From the NCBI RefSeq assembly GCF_964019385.1, contig NC_088643.1:42125452-42189451 (forward strand): 64,000 nt of DNA, read 5' to 3'. The notes beneath the pieces were generated by a model. It made no database searches. It was not told the DNA's origin and saw only the letters and a list, made by a program, of their open reading frames with translations. The DNA is from Sycon ciliatum. Lineage: Eukaryota > Porifera > Calcarea > Leucosolenida > Sycettidae. Within the stretch, counting starts at the first letter, position 1; each line of letters starts with the position of its first letter. The position numbers and the translations under genes are program-made. Below, one piece after another: positions 1 to 11,078 of the stretch.

Positions 1-2130
1 CGCCACAAACCCTGCCCCTGGATGACTGCATCACTGAAAGCAGCTATTAAAGTCAAGAGTGATCTCTACAGCATCTACCGGAAATACCCATCCACTAAAA
101 ATTTCAAAAAACACAAACACCAACGTAACTACTATAGTATGTAAAATGCCTTTCCAGATCCTGCCATCGCTGCTACATTCGCAACCTCCGTGCCACGATA
201 TCTCCCACAAACCCTCGCCTCCCATCCCTCCCTGTGCTCATTCGTCAACTGCGAAATCCTACCAGCGCCCAGGTCATACATTCGAAGATGGTGGGCCCCA
301 ATGGTCGAACAAGCACCTCTCCGGCATCCATTGGTAACTTATTGAACCGCCACTTCGTCAGTGCTGGCTTACGGGTTGGCCCCGATGCTCCTATTCCCAC
401 TATTTCCTCCCTACCTCCACCAGCAACTACATTGCACTCCCTAATCATCACCTCATCGACTGTTCACAAGTATATTGCAAGACTGCCTCTGAACAAATCC
501 CCGGAGCTGATAGAATCACCAATGAGATCCTCAGGAAACTGAGCTACTCAATTGCCCGCCCACTCTCCATTCTTTTTAACCTTTCCCTCTCCTCCGGCAC
601 ATTCCCGTCACGATGGAAGTCAGCCACTGTCATTCCAGTGTACAAAAATAAAGCGACAAAAACAACCCGTCTAATTACCGACCAATCTCCCTCCTGTCCT
701 GTGTCTCCAAACTGCTAGAGAGAATAGTGTACGACCGCTTGTATGGCCATATCTCCCCTCTTCTTCACCCCGCACAATCTGGCTTCCGTCGTAAGGACAA
801 CACATCCCTGCAATTGTCCCGCATAGTCCAAGACCTCTGCTCCCTAAAAGACCAGCGGCAGGTCTCCTGCATCTGTTTCCTCGACCTCTCCAAGGCCTTC
901 GACACCGTGTGGCACAAGGGCCTGATCGCCAAACTTCGTGCCCATGTTGTCTCCGGCTCCCTACTCGCCTGGATAACTAGCTACCTCTTGGACCGATATT
1001 AGTGTGTCACAGTAAATGGAACCTTATCTGACCCCGAGTCTGTGACATTCGGAGTGCCCAGGGCTCCATATTAGGTCGCCTGCTCTTCCTCACATACGTT
1101 AATGACCTCCCCTATGCAATTCCCAATATTTCTTTGTTTGCAGATGATACCACTGTCCTTGCTTCCTCCCCATCTCACGCCACCCTGTACCCCAAAGTTC
1201 AGACCTGTATCAACAACATTGTTCACTGGATGAGCACTTGGTACCTTAAGCCAAAAGTGACCAAAACCGAGCTCCTCCTTTTCCCCCTCCCACAGATCCA
1301 GTGCCCATCTTCCACTTTCCCGATGATCCCGGTCACCCTATCTCTGTAGCGCCCCACCATAAACACCTTGGTATTGTCATAGATTCCGCCCTCTCCTGGT
1401 CTCACCATGCTGATCATGTGTCGTCCAAAGTATGCCGATCTGTCGGCATAATGTCAAGTCACTTGTCCCATTTGCCCCAAAATTGCCGGATTAATTTTTA
1501 TAAATCATACATTCTTCCCCTCTTCACGTACGGCTTCCCTGCCTGGTCCACCATTAACAAAACCCACATAGGTAAATTAGAAGTTCTCCATCGCCGCATA
1601 CTGCGCATCATATTTCGTACTGATCGTTATATCTCAAATCTAGACTTGTGTGCTGCTGCATCCACTACCACTCTGCAACACTACCTTGATGCTTCCAAGT
1701 GCACCCTGGCACATTCAATTTTTCTTGACCAGCACCCTGCTCATTTACAGTCCCTTCATTGGTTTAAGTCAGGTGGCACCACCCGAAGCTGCGTTCGTCT
1801 CCCCCTAGCTAGGTCTACCCTATTCGTAAATTCCCCTTTCTTTTCCTCCTACTCCACGTGGCTCCAACTGCCTCCCAGTGTTAGACAAGCTCCAGATATG
1901 CCCAAATTCCGTACCCTCGTCACCCAGCACTTCAGTATCTCCCAGTGAACAAAATCACAGTCACCACTTCCGCTGCATAGCTCGCTGAGCATCCCATTGC
2001 TTTTTAAGTTGCTAATCCCTTCCCACTTTGTGTACGTGCTCTTCATTTTCTTTTTCTCTTCTTCCGTGGTTGGTCTCATCCTCTCCTAAATTCAATTGGC
2101 TGTCTTGACATGCCACGAGGTGCAGAAATA
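1..2130 (+). mobile_element. Degenerate non-LTR retrotransposon (CR1/Jockey-like), 5' truncated by window edge
   Basis: The remains of a LINE reverse transcriptase can be followed across changing frames. A fingers segment lies near 490-640. An SGFRRKDNTS block and a DLSKAFDTVWHKGL block (motif A, catalytic Asp) lie at 780-920. A damaged GVPQG-type motif B lies near 1050. FADDTTV (motif C) lies at 1134-1155. A typical LINE C-terminal thumb/tail (HLGIVID, YGFPAW, LHRRILR) ends at a stop at 1948. Breaks include an in-frame stop at about 1000 (after LDRY) and at least three frameshifts, so no intact protein is made. No endonuclease is seen; it would lie upstream of the window. The 3' end probably runs to the A-rich stretch at about 2125, where a MITE begins. 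Clade assignment is by motif style only. Confidence 0.85.
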
Positions 2131-2134
2131 AATA

Positions 2135-2617
2135 CCGTATTTCCGCGCATATAAAGCCATGGCGTTATAGGTGAAACATCGCTGTTTTGGACCAAATTTT
2201 TGGAGAAAATAGCCTCGGTTTTAACGCCATGGTGCTAAAAGTGAGAGACGCTTACATGCAAAAATCGGCAGAGTACGAACTTCGAGTACTCGTACGGTGC
2301 CGTTGCACGTTCATGTCGAGCATCCATGTACTTTCAATTTTCCCTGAAAATTTCAAATTGTGAACCTATTGTGTACAAGGTGGCATACAAACTTGTGTGA
2401 AGGTGTGGTGGCGGTAGGGCATGGGACAGTGGGGATGGGTACATGCAGAGAGAATCACTGCTACTGTAGGTTCACTGAAAGAATTGAACTCACCTTTAAC
2501 GCCGGATGCAACTTCCTCCACATTGAATTTTGTTCACTTATAACGCCATGGCTTTATAAGTGAGGGTGGCCTTATATTCGGATATAACGCCATGGCTTTA
2601 TATGCGCGGAAATACGG
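2135..2617. mobile_element. MITE with long terminal inverted repeats, TA-flanked (mariner-like)
   Basis: The left end CCGTATTTCCGCGCATATAA is mirrored at the right end, and the arms match over about 35 bp (2135-2170 against 2582-2617). Both sides are flanked by TA, the target duplication of Tc1/mariner elements. There is no coding capacity inside. It sits directly at the 3' end of the LINE remnant. Family assignment is inferred from the TA flank. Confidence 0.8.
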
Positions 2618-2686
2618 TAAATAAATTGGTCAACTGCTCTCAGCCAATCAGAGTTCAGCAAGTGTTTTTCTTCTGGGCTTGCTGAC

Positions 2687-3070
2687 GACTGAACTCTTGT
2701 TGTTTCCGCTTGAGGAAGGAAAAACAAGGCGGAAAAGCAGAAACGACAAGAGTTCAGTCAAACTCTGCCGGAGAAGGAAGAAAATCTAAAATTCTGAGGA
2801 AGGAAAAACAAGGCGGAAAATTCTGCCAGAGAAGGAAGAAACCCCAAATTTCAAAAATTTCGGCTCAGCCACCCCTCCCCCATGAAGTCCTACCACCCAA
2901 ACAGCATAATCTTGCGCAATAAGAATAATAGAATACAGCAACTTCAGTGGCAGAGGTGTGTACGTGAGACATAATTATAACGCCAGCACCAAAACATATG
3001 GTGAGAACAAAATCCTACCGCCAAACACAGCATGATCTGGCGCCGTTAGAATAACAGATACAGCGAGTTA
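2687..3070. repeat. Short inverted and tandem repeats, unassigned
   Basis: An inverted repeat around ACTGAACTCTTGT pairs 2687-2714 with 2735-2761. The block TGAGGAAGGAAAAACAAGGC occurs twice (about 2711 and 2794), each copy followed by a GAGAAGGAAGAAA stretch. Further on, a diverged pair of about 125-bp units (CCTACC..AAACA..GCAT..) occupies roughly 2889-3070. It is probably old mobile DNA. No gene is seen here or in 3070-3580. Confidence 0.5.
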
Positions 3071-3580
3071 AGCAGCAAAGGTGTAGGTGATATATTTACC
3101 ACATTCAGTCATTGTCACCTTCCTAACACCTGTATTTCACACCTACGTCTTACACCCGGGGGCCCATGCCTGCATACTGCAAGAGGCATGTCAGTGAGGG
3201 AAGCTTCCCAAGTGTAAAGTGATTTATTCAGTGATGACCGCTCTGTAGCCATTCCATTATAATGATTGTCCAATTCACTACTACTGAACTACTGAAGCAA
3301 TTTACTCCTAGAGCTTAGAGCGTCCGCATGTTGGTGTAAATTACATGTAATTCGAAGTACACTGTAGGCAGGAGGACAGATATGTTACATTTCACTTAAT
3401 TTTCGGTTTCAACGGTGGAAAGTTAGACAAAAGTTCAAAAAAACACAAAATATTACACTGTACTTGTACACATGTACAGTGCAAGTATATGCACAGTCAT
3501 CCGGCATTTCACTTCTCCAGCGTTCAGTCACCTGGCATGTTTGTTATCCAACAGAGCACTAACAGGTCAGACACTCAGTA

Positions 3581-3868
3581 TGAAGGGCTCCAAAGCCTCC
3601 AATTCAAAACGCGATAAAGACCAAACCGGAGCTTTTGAATTTTTGTCAAGAAAGATTTCGTTTTCACCCCACGGACGTCTGTGTGTCGGTTTTACGGGTC
3701 AAAACGCGGTATATCCCAGTCAAAATGATGCCTGAAGATTGTGTTCTTCTGTAACACGCGATAAAAGTCATTGATGCTGCAGTGCAGACCGAAAAAGAAC
3801 AAATGAAAAATGCACTTCCTGAAATTTCCACAAAACCGATTTATCTCGTTTTGAATAGGAGCCCTTCG
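3581..3868. mobile_element. MITE, TA-flanked
   Basis: The left end TGAAGGGCTCC plus a block like ATTCAAAACGCGATAAA is inverted at the right end (TTTATCTCGTTTTGAAT then GGAGCCCTTCG). TA flanks both ends. The left arm has an extra GCCTC-like insertion relative to the right arm. A one-ended relative is found at 29,626-29,700. Confidence 0.7.
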
Positions 3869-4134
3869 TATGTTTACAGTCTTCTTCAAGTACAACTACA
3901 AGTGCAGAGTGAGCATCATGAACGTTGCCTATACCGGAAAATCTAGATGAGCACGACGACTGTCTTTCGGGGTGATACTAGTGATAGACCATCAAAATTA
4001 GCACAAAAAAAAAGATACTAATGCAGAATCGTGCTTCACAGAATTCACAGTCACAGTCTTGTTGATGTGTGAACACAAGATGGTCATGTACTTCAAAAAG
4101 AAGTAGCTTCAGTTGTCCAGAATGCACTAATCTA

Positions 4135-4497
4135 CAGTTGTGGCAAGTGAAATCCAACACTTGGCATAAGGGACTGCACCATGCAGTCTGCAGCCCCTGC
4201 AGCCCTGCATACGTACAGTACATGTGTTACATACAACTTTTATCTGTCTGATTGCAAAACTCGTACTCATCACAGTCAAGGTTCAAAAGGTGCTGGCAAA
4301 AATGAATGGGGATTGGATACCTATACTCCTTATGTGTACCATATTTGTGAACTGTGTGTATCTACGCTGTGACCTTTCGATCTGTTTGGGATGCATACGG
4401 CTCTATAGTACAAATTAGGTGCAGTGCATTACATCATTGATGTCCATTTGTGGCGCTGTCCCCAATGGCAAGTGTCGGATTTCACTTGCCACAACTG
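4135..4497. mobile_element. MITE, CAGT-ended and TA-flanked (Tc1/mariner-like)
   Basis: The left end CAGTTGTGGCAAGTGAAATC is mirrored at the right end with one mismatch in about 30 bp. TA flanks both ends at 4133-4134 and 4498-4499. CAGT-start TIRs with TA duplications are typical of Tc1/mariner. There is no ORF inside. Confidence 0.8.
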
Positions 4498-4654
4498 TAG
4501 TTCAGAAATCAGTGTTAGGTGCTCAAAATTTAGGTATGGGGCAACAATCCAGGTTACATGTAGGTGAACAGAAATTCTAGGCACATGGAAGCAGTCCCCT
4601 ATTGGATGATGTATGCAATGGTATCCATTTTACTTGTGGAAAACAATGTGTTCT

Positions 4655-4860
4655 CTTCACCAGCCTCACTGCGGCAGTTTGGAATACTCTACCAGCTAAT
4701 CTTAAACTGTATACATGTACAAGGATGCTTCAGATTTTCCCGCTCAGCTTTCACAAGTCCTAAACGATCCCCATAGAATGTCGGCCTTCTCTCCCCTGCC
4801 CCCCCCCCCCTTCTCTTTGACAATGTTTTTTTATTTAAAATAACCCTGAATACCAATTCT
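4655..4860 (+). pseudogene. Possible LINE 3' tail remnant
   Basis: A short reading frame with AVWNTLPANL resembles the WNxLP box near the C-terminus of CR1/Jockey-type reverse transcriptases (compare ARWNTLP in the copy at 22.7-23.1 kb). It is followed by low-complexity sequence. Only this motif supports the call. I see nothing else in 4860-5636. Confidence 0.3.
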
Positions 4861-5636
4861 GCAGTCATAACAACGTAAAGAATACAATAAATTAGTCTGG
4901 AAACTAGGCTTGTTGACCAGATATGTAAAAGTGTGTGTAAAATTGCGTGAATGCATATTAACCTACCTTCGTTTGGAAACTATTATAATTGTTTACATTG
5001 TTATGATTGCATTTCAAATTTGGACTGCATATTTCGTTTATTATTTCCACGATGATTATTCATACTTCGAAGTTGTTTTTCTTGTTTGAGTTTTTCGATG
5101 ACTGTAATTTTTGCCTGCTTTCATGCTTTGCCAGCTAGTTTAAGTGAGCAGCGTTTCCTGTAGTGAGTGGCTTCGACGAAATTCTCTTACCTTTCTTCTC
5201 TCTCTCTCTCCCTTTCTGGTGACCCTCAGTTATTTTGTTTTCTATTCGACCCTCTTTGAAGTCGTACATTGTACTGTTGAGGCAGTGAACTAAAAAATTG
5301 ATCAAACATCAAGCATCAAGTATCCATTCAGTCTAGCTTCCAGCCGTAGCGAAAGTGTAGTTTTTGATTTTCTGCAGTAAGCAGAAGAACCCCTGTGCGC
5401 TGCACAGCTCGCCCATAGGTAAGAAGAGATAACAGTTGCAAACACTTGGTTACGGGCATACGATAGCGTGCCATTTCATGCCATGGTTGGCAAGGTACAA
5501 TTCGAACAGTCGCATGAACTTTGAGGTGTGTATGTGACAAGTTTGAGGCTGGTGGGCTGCAAGGCACACCACACCTACTTTCGGGTATAATGATCCTGTG
5601 TCGTCAACCTGGAATGCATGGCTCTTATCAGATATA

Positions 5637-5949
5637 CTGTTAAGTACCACCAGAGCGCCCCACCGGCATCTCGTCCTTTCGTGGTCGTATTGTGGAGGTG
5701 GTGTCCTGTCTGTAGGTCATACGGCACGAATCTTGTACACACATTACAAGTTGTGCAGTCAATCCGTACTCAATTTACCTTCGAGCGGACACGAGATCCA
5801 CACAAATACCTGCAATGTGTGACCTTAGTGCACTAAGGTTCTCACACCATACAAACTCCACTGTACTCTGCCATACGATTTTCCTTTCCCTGGCTGTAAA
5901 ATCAAGGTGGGGCGCTCTGGCGAGACGGGGCGCTCTGGCGGTACTTTAC

Positions 5950-5951
<2 letters not shown>
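5637..5951. mobile_element. MITE, TA-flanked, inserted next to a (TA)n tract
   Basis: The left end CTGTTAAGTACCACCAGAGC is mirrored at the right end (GGTACTTTACGG), and the right arm contains a second internal copy of the GGGGCGCTCTGGCG block. TA flanks both sides, and the right flank runs into a (TA)n tract at 5952-5981. There is no coding capacity. Confidence 0.75.
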
Positions 5952-5985
<34 letters not shown>

Positions 5986-6659
5986 CCTATATTATGACCA
6001 AGAACTGGGCCATATAGCACCCTGGCAGTGCTGGGTCATAGAAAACAGTTCATCATCTTCGATCTCGAGGGAACTCGCGGTGGGGTAGAGGTGATAAGTC
6101 TCACAACCTCTGGCATAAGTGTCGAAACCCCCATTAGCCACATCCATGTACCCCTGGCCACAAGTTCCCAGTTGACTTTGGGTCATATGTAAAACAGAAA
6201 GTAAATCTTACTATAGAGCTGCATGCAAGTCGGGAGAAGCTTAGCATGTGTGCCCATCTTTCACCTTGAAGAAATGTGCAAATGATCTACCATCACAAAG
6301 CTGAGTGAAGTCACCAGAAACCATGACCGGATTCATTCTACCTTGAGTACATAACCCCCAAGAGTGTCCAACTTCCTGAAACAACCTTCATACTGTGCTG
6401 CGATGGCAGAACTTCACATCACGTGACATGGTTCAAAAGGCTACAACGGCAAACAGTGCAAAGTGACCACAAGAGAGTTGAACACAAAGCAAGGTTGTGT
6501 ACAACGATGTATCTATCAGGCACAGGGTACAAATAATGTGTACGTGCCGTCGCAGACCCCATAGCTGGAGTTGCACACTCATGGGGTTATGATTCAACAA
6601 GTACTAACAGCAACTGAGTACGTCAACTGAGTACGTCACAGAAGCATCCCATCTATCTA

Positions 6660-6955
6660 CCGTATATTCTCTATTATAAGCACAGGTCTCCATTACTAGC
6701 ACGGTCTCTAATACTAGCACACTGTGAGCACCTTTCGAAACATTATAAGCACAGTCTCTATTATTAGCACGGTCTTGGTAGAAATCAATGCTGCATGCAT
6801 GATATCCAGCATGTATTTCTTCTTGCTCTGTATGGATGTATTGGTTGAAAAAATATAAGCACGGTCTCCAATATAAGCGCGGTCTCCAATATAAGCACGG
6901 GGTAGAGGGGTGTTGAAAAAATATAAGCACGGCGCTTATAATAGAGAATATACGG
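6660..6955. mobile_element. MITE, TA-flanked, AAGCACGGTCTC-rich
   Basis: The left end CCGTATATTCTCTATTATAA is an exact inverse of the right end. The interior carries many copies of ATAAGCACGGTCTC-like subterminal repeats. TA duplications flank it. It is related in style to the MITE at 18,088-18,408 (same AATATAAGCACGGTC words). I see no gene in 6956-7709. Confidence 0.8.
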
Positions 6956-7709
6956 TATCTTTCATTCTTCATAAAATAGAAAGAGCCACTCATAAAGCAG
7001 CCTCCCCCTCCACACTGACCAGAAGGACAGTGCAGAACAGTCATCAATCACCAGCACTCTTGCATCCAAGGATGCTGTCGTACTGGTGTGCTTCCTGCTC
7101 AGGGGAGGATGCTACATGTCATCCTCGTGACTTATGCGGTTGTCTTTGTAGGAGAACAAAGACGGGATACGTACTATAGAAATGATCCTAGTGAGTACGA
7201 TCTTGATTTTGCATCATCACTCCTCCCAACTATAACAATATTCTATCTATTGTCTTGATCATTACAAGTTTTCCACTTCACACCCATTATTGCTGCGGCC
7301 AGTGATTACATTATCCGCAAGGCCTGTTTACAGTTGGAATGACTGTCCATACAAAAATTGAAGTCACTGGCAAACCGCCAGTTGCCATGGTAACCATCAG
7401 AGAGATCCTGCTGTTCATGAGGGCTGGGCATCACTGATAGGCAGAATGCAAACATCCAAGCCCAAAGCCTAAACAAGGCTGGGAAGTTCAAGTGCTACGT
7501 GGTAGCCAGGCCAGAGTCATGACAACGCTGACTTTTGCCGAAATCCACTTTGGTTCCAGGTTGTGTATGGGTCCTGGCACGTTTGGGTGGTTTCTTTCTG
7601 GGCAAGTAGCACATCTGCTGGTATGGACTGTACTGGGACCTACTGAACGGGAAACCAACTACATGTGCTGGTACTGAAAAAAAGTCACACTACCCACCAT
7701 GTGCATGTA

Positions 7710-8375
7710 GAGGAGACGGTTTCAAATAGGAAATAGGTTGCAAACCGGAGAGGACTCAATATTCAATTTCTCTCTTGGTATTTTGATTGGAAAGCATGTG
7801 TCACAATGAGACTACGGTGTGTTTTACTCCGAGCCAAAATTTCATGGCTCTGCGATCACCAGAAATGCCATACCAAACAGGTGAGTTGTTGACGTGTTGC
7901 TTCGCACTGCGACTTGAGTTTTACGTCTTTCAAAGAATCAACTTCTTGTCGCAGGTAAACAGCGGCTCGCCTCTCGCCAATAAAGCACCGTATACCAATG
8001 AAAACTTATGGAAGCACACACACGGCTTTTTTGTTGTTCTGTACTGGCCGTCGTGGAGCGATAGCAATTACCTCATTTCAGAACTCAGAGTGAATTTGAC
8101 GTGCACTCTAAAACCTTTCCGGTTTGGAGCCACCTCTGATTTGAAATGAAAAATTGGGCAACTTGGAGGCAAAGGGCCAACAAAAAGGAGTGGCTCAGTT
8201 CGATCCACTCTGGCCTCACAGCAAACTTCAACATGCCGGTTTCCTTCTACAAACATTATTTTGAGTGAACAATCCACACTGATGATCGGTTTGGGTCTAC
8301 ACAATCCACACTGATGATCGGTTTGGGTCTACACAATTTTGCTCTCAAACCGTTCCTATTTGAAACCGCCTCCTC
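7710..8375. mobile_element. MITE with about 35-bp TIRs and an internal tandem duplication
   Basis: The left end GAGGAGACGGTTTCAAATAG is mirrored at 8340-8375 with few mismatches, and TA flanks both ends. Inside the right half, a 32-bp unit (ACAATCCACACTGATGATCG start) is perfectly duplicated at 8269-8300 and 8301-8332. No protein is recognised. Confidence 0.75.
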
Positions 8376-8460
8376 TACAGTGTGCTCACTTGGCTAGGGT
8401 CAGAGTAGATCCAATTTGATCCAGACGTCGTAATTTGTTGACTTCTGACAGCAACACCTT

Positions 8461-8720
8461 CACTACAGCCTAGTTCACATTCGACGGGGCGCGACGGGAC
8501 GCGACATAAGGATCGACGGGAAGCAACGGGGCAGTCTGACGGCATCCAATGTGGACACCAGGAACGGGAATGCAACCGTACTACCGTACGGATCGGGAAG
8601 AGAGCGGAAGAGTTGGATCGATTCAACTTTTCATACCGTAGACGGGCGTAGACGGGGATGCAAGCGTACAAAACAGCTGCATTTTGAGTGTGAACAGGAG
8701 ACGGCGTCGTGCGCCGACTA
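8461..8720. mobile_element. Possible degenerate MITE
   Basis: The ends look like imperfect inverses (TAGTTCACATTCGACGGG against TTTTGAGTGTGAACAGGAG). The left subterminal region is packed with CGACGGG repeats. The ends are too diverged for a firm call. Confidence 0.35.
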
Positions 8721-10846
8721 CTCCCGATTCGTACTTGGAATTTTTAGCATTTCGCTGCGCTTCCCATGATACCTCACAGAATGGCTAAGCACAACTTTTG
8801 TTGAATTTTAGCAAGATAGTATCTGATGTCATTTATGGTATTTAGTGATAGTTCAGGAGCGTGACAGACGAACTGTCTCATCATTTCCTGGGGCAATTAT
8901 TTGAATGGCACAACTTTCAAGGCTTCTTTTTTGGTCTTCATGACAAACTGGTATTGTGAACTAGATTCCGCTTCATTCAAGGAGAAATAATTGAAAAGAA
9001 GTCCCGAAAAACAAGAAATCATGTCCGAAAGTCACCCCGTCACGGGCGTGCCTTATGACTCGTGCTGTTTGCTGTTGAACATCGCAACGACTGCAGCATG
9101 CCGTGTAGTACGAATCGCGCAAGATTTTACAGCTCGCCTCAGCCATCCCGACAGGCCCTTATGTCCCGTACCGTCAGCGTTGCGTCGAATGTGAACTATG
9201 CCTTTAAAGTTTCAGGACCTATACAGTGTCTGCACTATAGGCATTTCAAACCAACCTGGTACACGTGTACCTGGCACAACCCTTGCAACCGGGTCAGAGC
9301 CGGGTCCGGCTAAGTGCGGCTACTGCGCTAGCTGTACTGCATGTACATCGGGGAGTTGTAAATATTTTAAGACTCCCTGTATAATGTTATTGTATTCCCA
9401 ATCACAGGTGACCCGGTATTCTTTTCCAAATGGGTCCAAGTGCCTCCCAATGGGGTCGCTGACCCGGCTGATCCGGCTCTGGAGCAAACACTGCTACATG
9501 TGTATTCTACTATACAGAGTTGGCTCTGGCATGGGCATCTGCATGGACCAAACAATTCCACCTGCTCATGTCTAGCAAAAGGTATCCAGGTGATTATGTC
9601 TTCTTCGAGGCAGGATAATATGAGTCACTTGAGTAGGACGTCCTGGTAGCACACACATCAGGGGCGTAGCCGGTTCCCCGGCTTTCGGGGGAGGGGGGTG
9701 CACGTGCCCCAGTGCCCCATGCGGGGTGCGCTTGCGCGTGTAGCTAGTTTGTAGCTAGCAAGGTCATTCTCGCATGAATTCGACCTTTACGACTATTTCG
9801 GTCACCACTACGTTGACTGGTGAGGACAAACAAATGACCGACCAGTGCCTTGTGAGAATACATGTAGTATAGACCAGCTGTGCAGTATTGTGGCATGGGT
9901 GTTCGCAGTGGCATTTACTACGGCACAGCGCTATGCTATAGCCTAGTATAGGATTTCTTTTATGAACCTGTGCCTGAACTTCAGCACAATTATCTGTGCA
10001 ACTGTGCCTCTTGAACAAAGACCGTTTGGATTACTCCAGTCCAAGGCCCGCCGCACCTTCTGAAAACTTCATTATCAGACCAATTTCATTCCTGCCAGAC
10101 TTCGGTAATGTCCCCTTTTCACAGTTATAATAAAGCCTTATAGAGAGGCGACATGGCAATTTTCAGCGAGTTTGTAACTATAATTACTTACAGCAGTGTT
10201 GCCGTGGAATGGGTAGAGCCAGCAGGAACTCGGCATACGCCACTTGTTAGTTACCGACGAAGGAATTGATTCGTTGCCACTGATATATCCGCTACAGTGA
10301 ACATCCTTCCGCCAACACCAGCCCACCGGAAATCCTTCCGGTTCAAGACAGACGACAAAAAAAGCTAATGTCAAACTATTGTCCGAGTACTGCAAGTAAA
10401 AGGAGTTTGCAGATATTCCTAGCAAGTGTGTGCATTGTGCCCGGCGAGCGGCAGAATGATAACTGATTTACTAGCGAGCACGGAATGAGTAAGACTCGTC
10501 TGCATGCAGTGTGTATCCTGCTTTTCGCGGGACACCCACGTGACCCAGCCATGATTCTACACTTCACTCGGTTTTTCAGCGCTAACACTACACACCATCA
10601 CGCAACACTGCCACGCGGCACCAGCACTCACCAGCAGCATGACTGTCACTTGTCAGTAATAATTGTGTAGTATCGGTGTGAGTGTGAGTGTGACAGTATG
10701 ATCTTCAAGGCAGTATTACTATCGCCAGTAACCCGTTGAGCACAACAATGTAGTCATACCAGGGGCGATTCTGTAGCATTAAAATAATATTATGGCCTTT
10801 TAGGCCCAATTTTCAAAAACAATTTCCTGGGTGAGGACCTCCGGGC
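8721..10846. other. Intergenic, no gene recognised
   Basis: Only short spurious frames are present. 9240-9500 has loosely inverted GACCCGGCT/AGCCGGGTC words, and 9655-9700 has a GGGGCGTAGCC stretch of the kind seen in old interspersed repeats. Nothing supports a coding or RNA gene. Confidence 0.4.
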
Positions 10847-11056
10847 TAGGGGTGTGCGGATAATGCTCGAAAAGGTGGCAGATTCTGCTCGAAAAGCAGT
10901 GAAATTGGCAGAACCATACAAACCTTATGGCGGGCAATTCCTCGAATTCTGCTCCATTTCTTTATCCACATACCAAACATGCATGAAACTTACCAGAAAA
11001 AGTACCGAATTCTGCCAATTTTTCTGCCGGCATTATCCGCAGATGCCCACCCCGCA
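10847..11056. mobile_element. hAT-like MITE
   Basis: The left end TAGGGGTGTGCGGATAATGC is echoed at the right end by GCATTATCCGCAGATGCCCACCCC inverted, with a small indel. The subterminal words GGATAATGC and CTCGAAAAG match the larger hAT-like element at 11,361-12,908, so it is probably a short relative. No clean target duplication was found. Confidence 0.55.
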
Positions 11057-11078
11057 CCAATGTTAAACTGCATACTGT

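Noticed and set aside
8269..8332. CTGATGA-containing duplicated unit considered as a hammerhead ribozyme
   Set aside because: No GAAA box or pairing stems at the required spacing.
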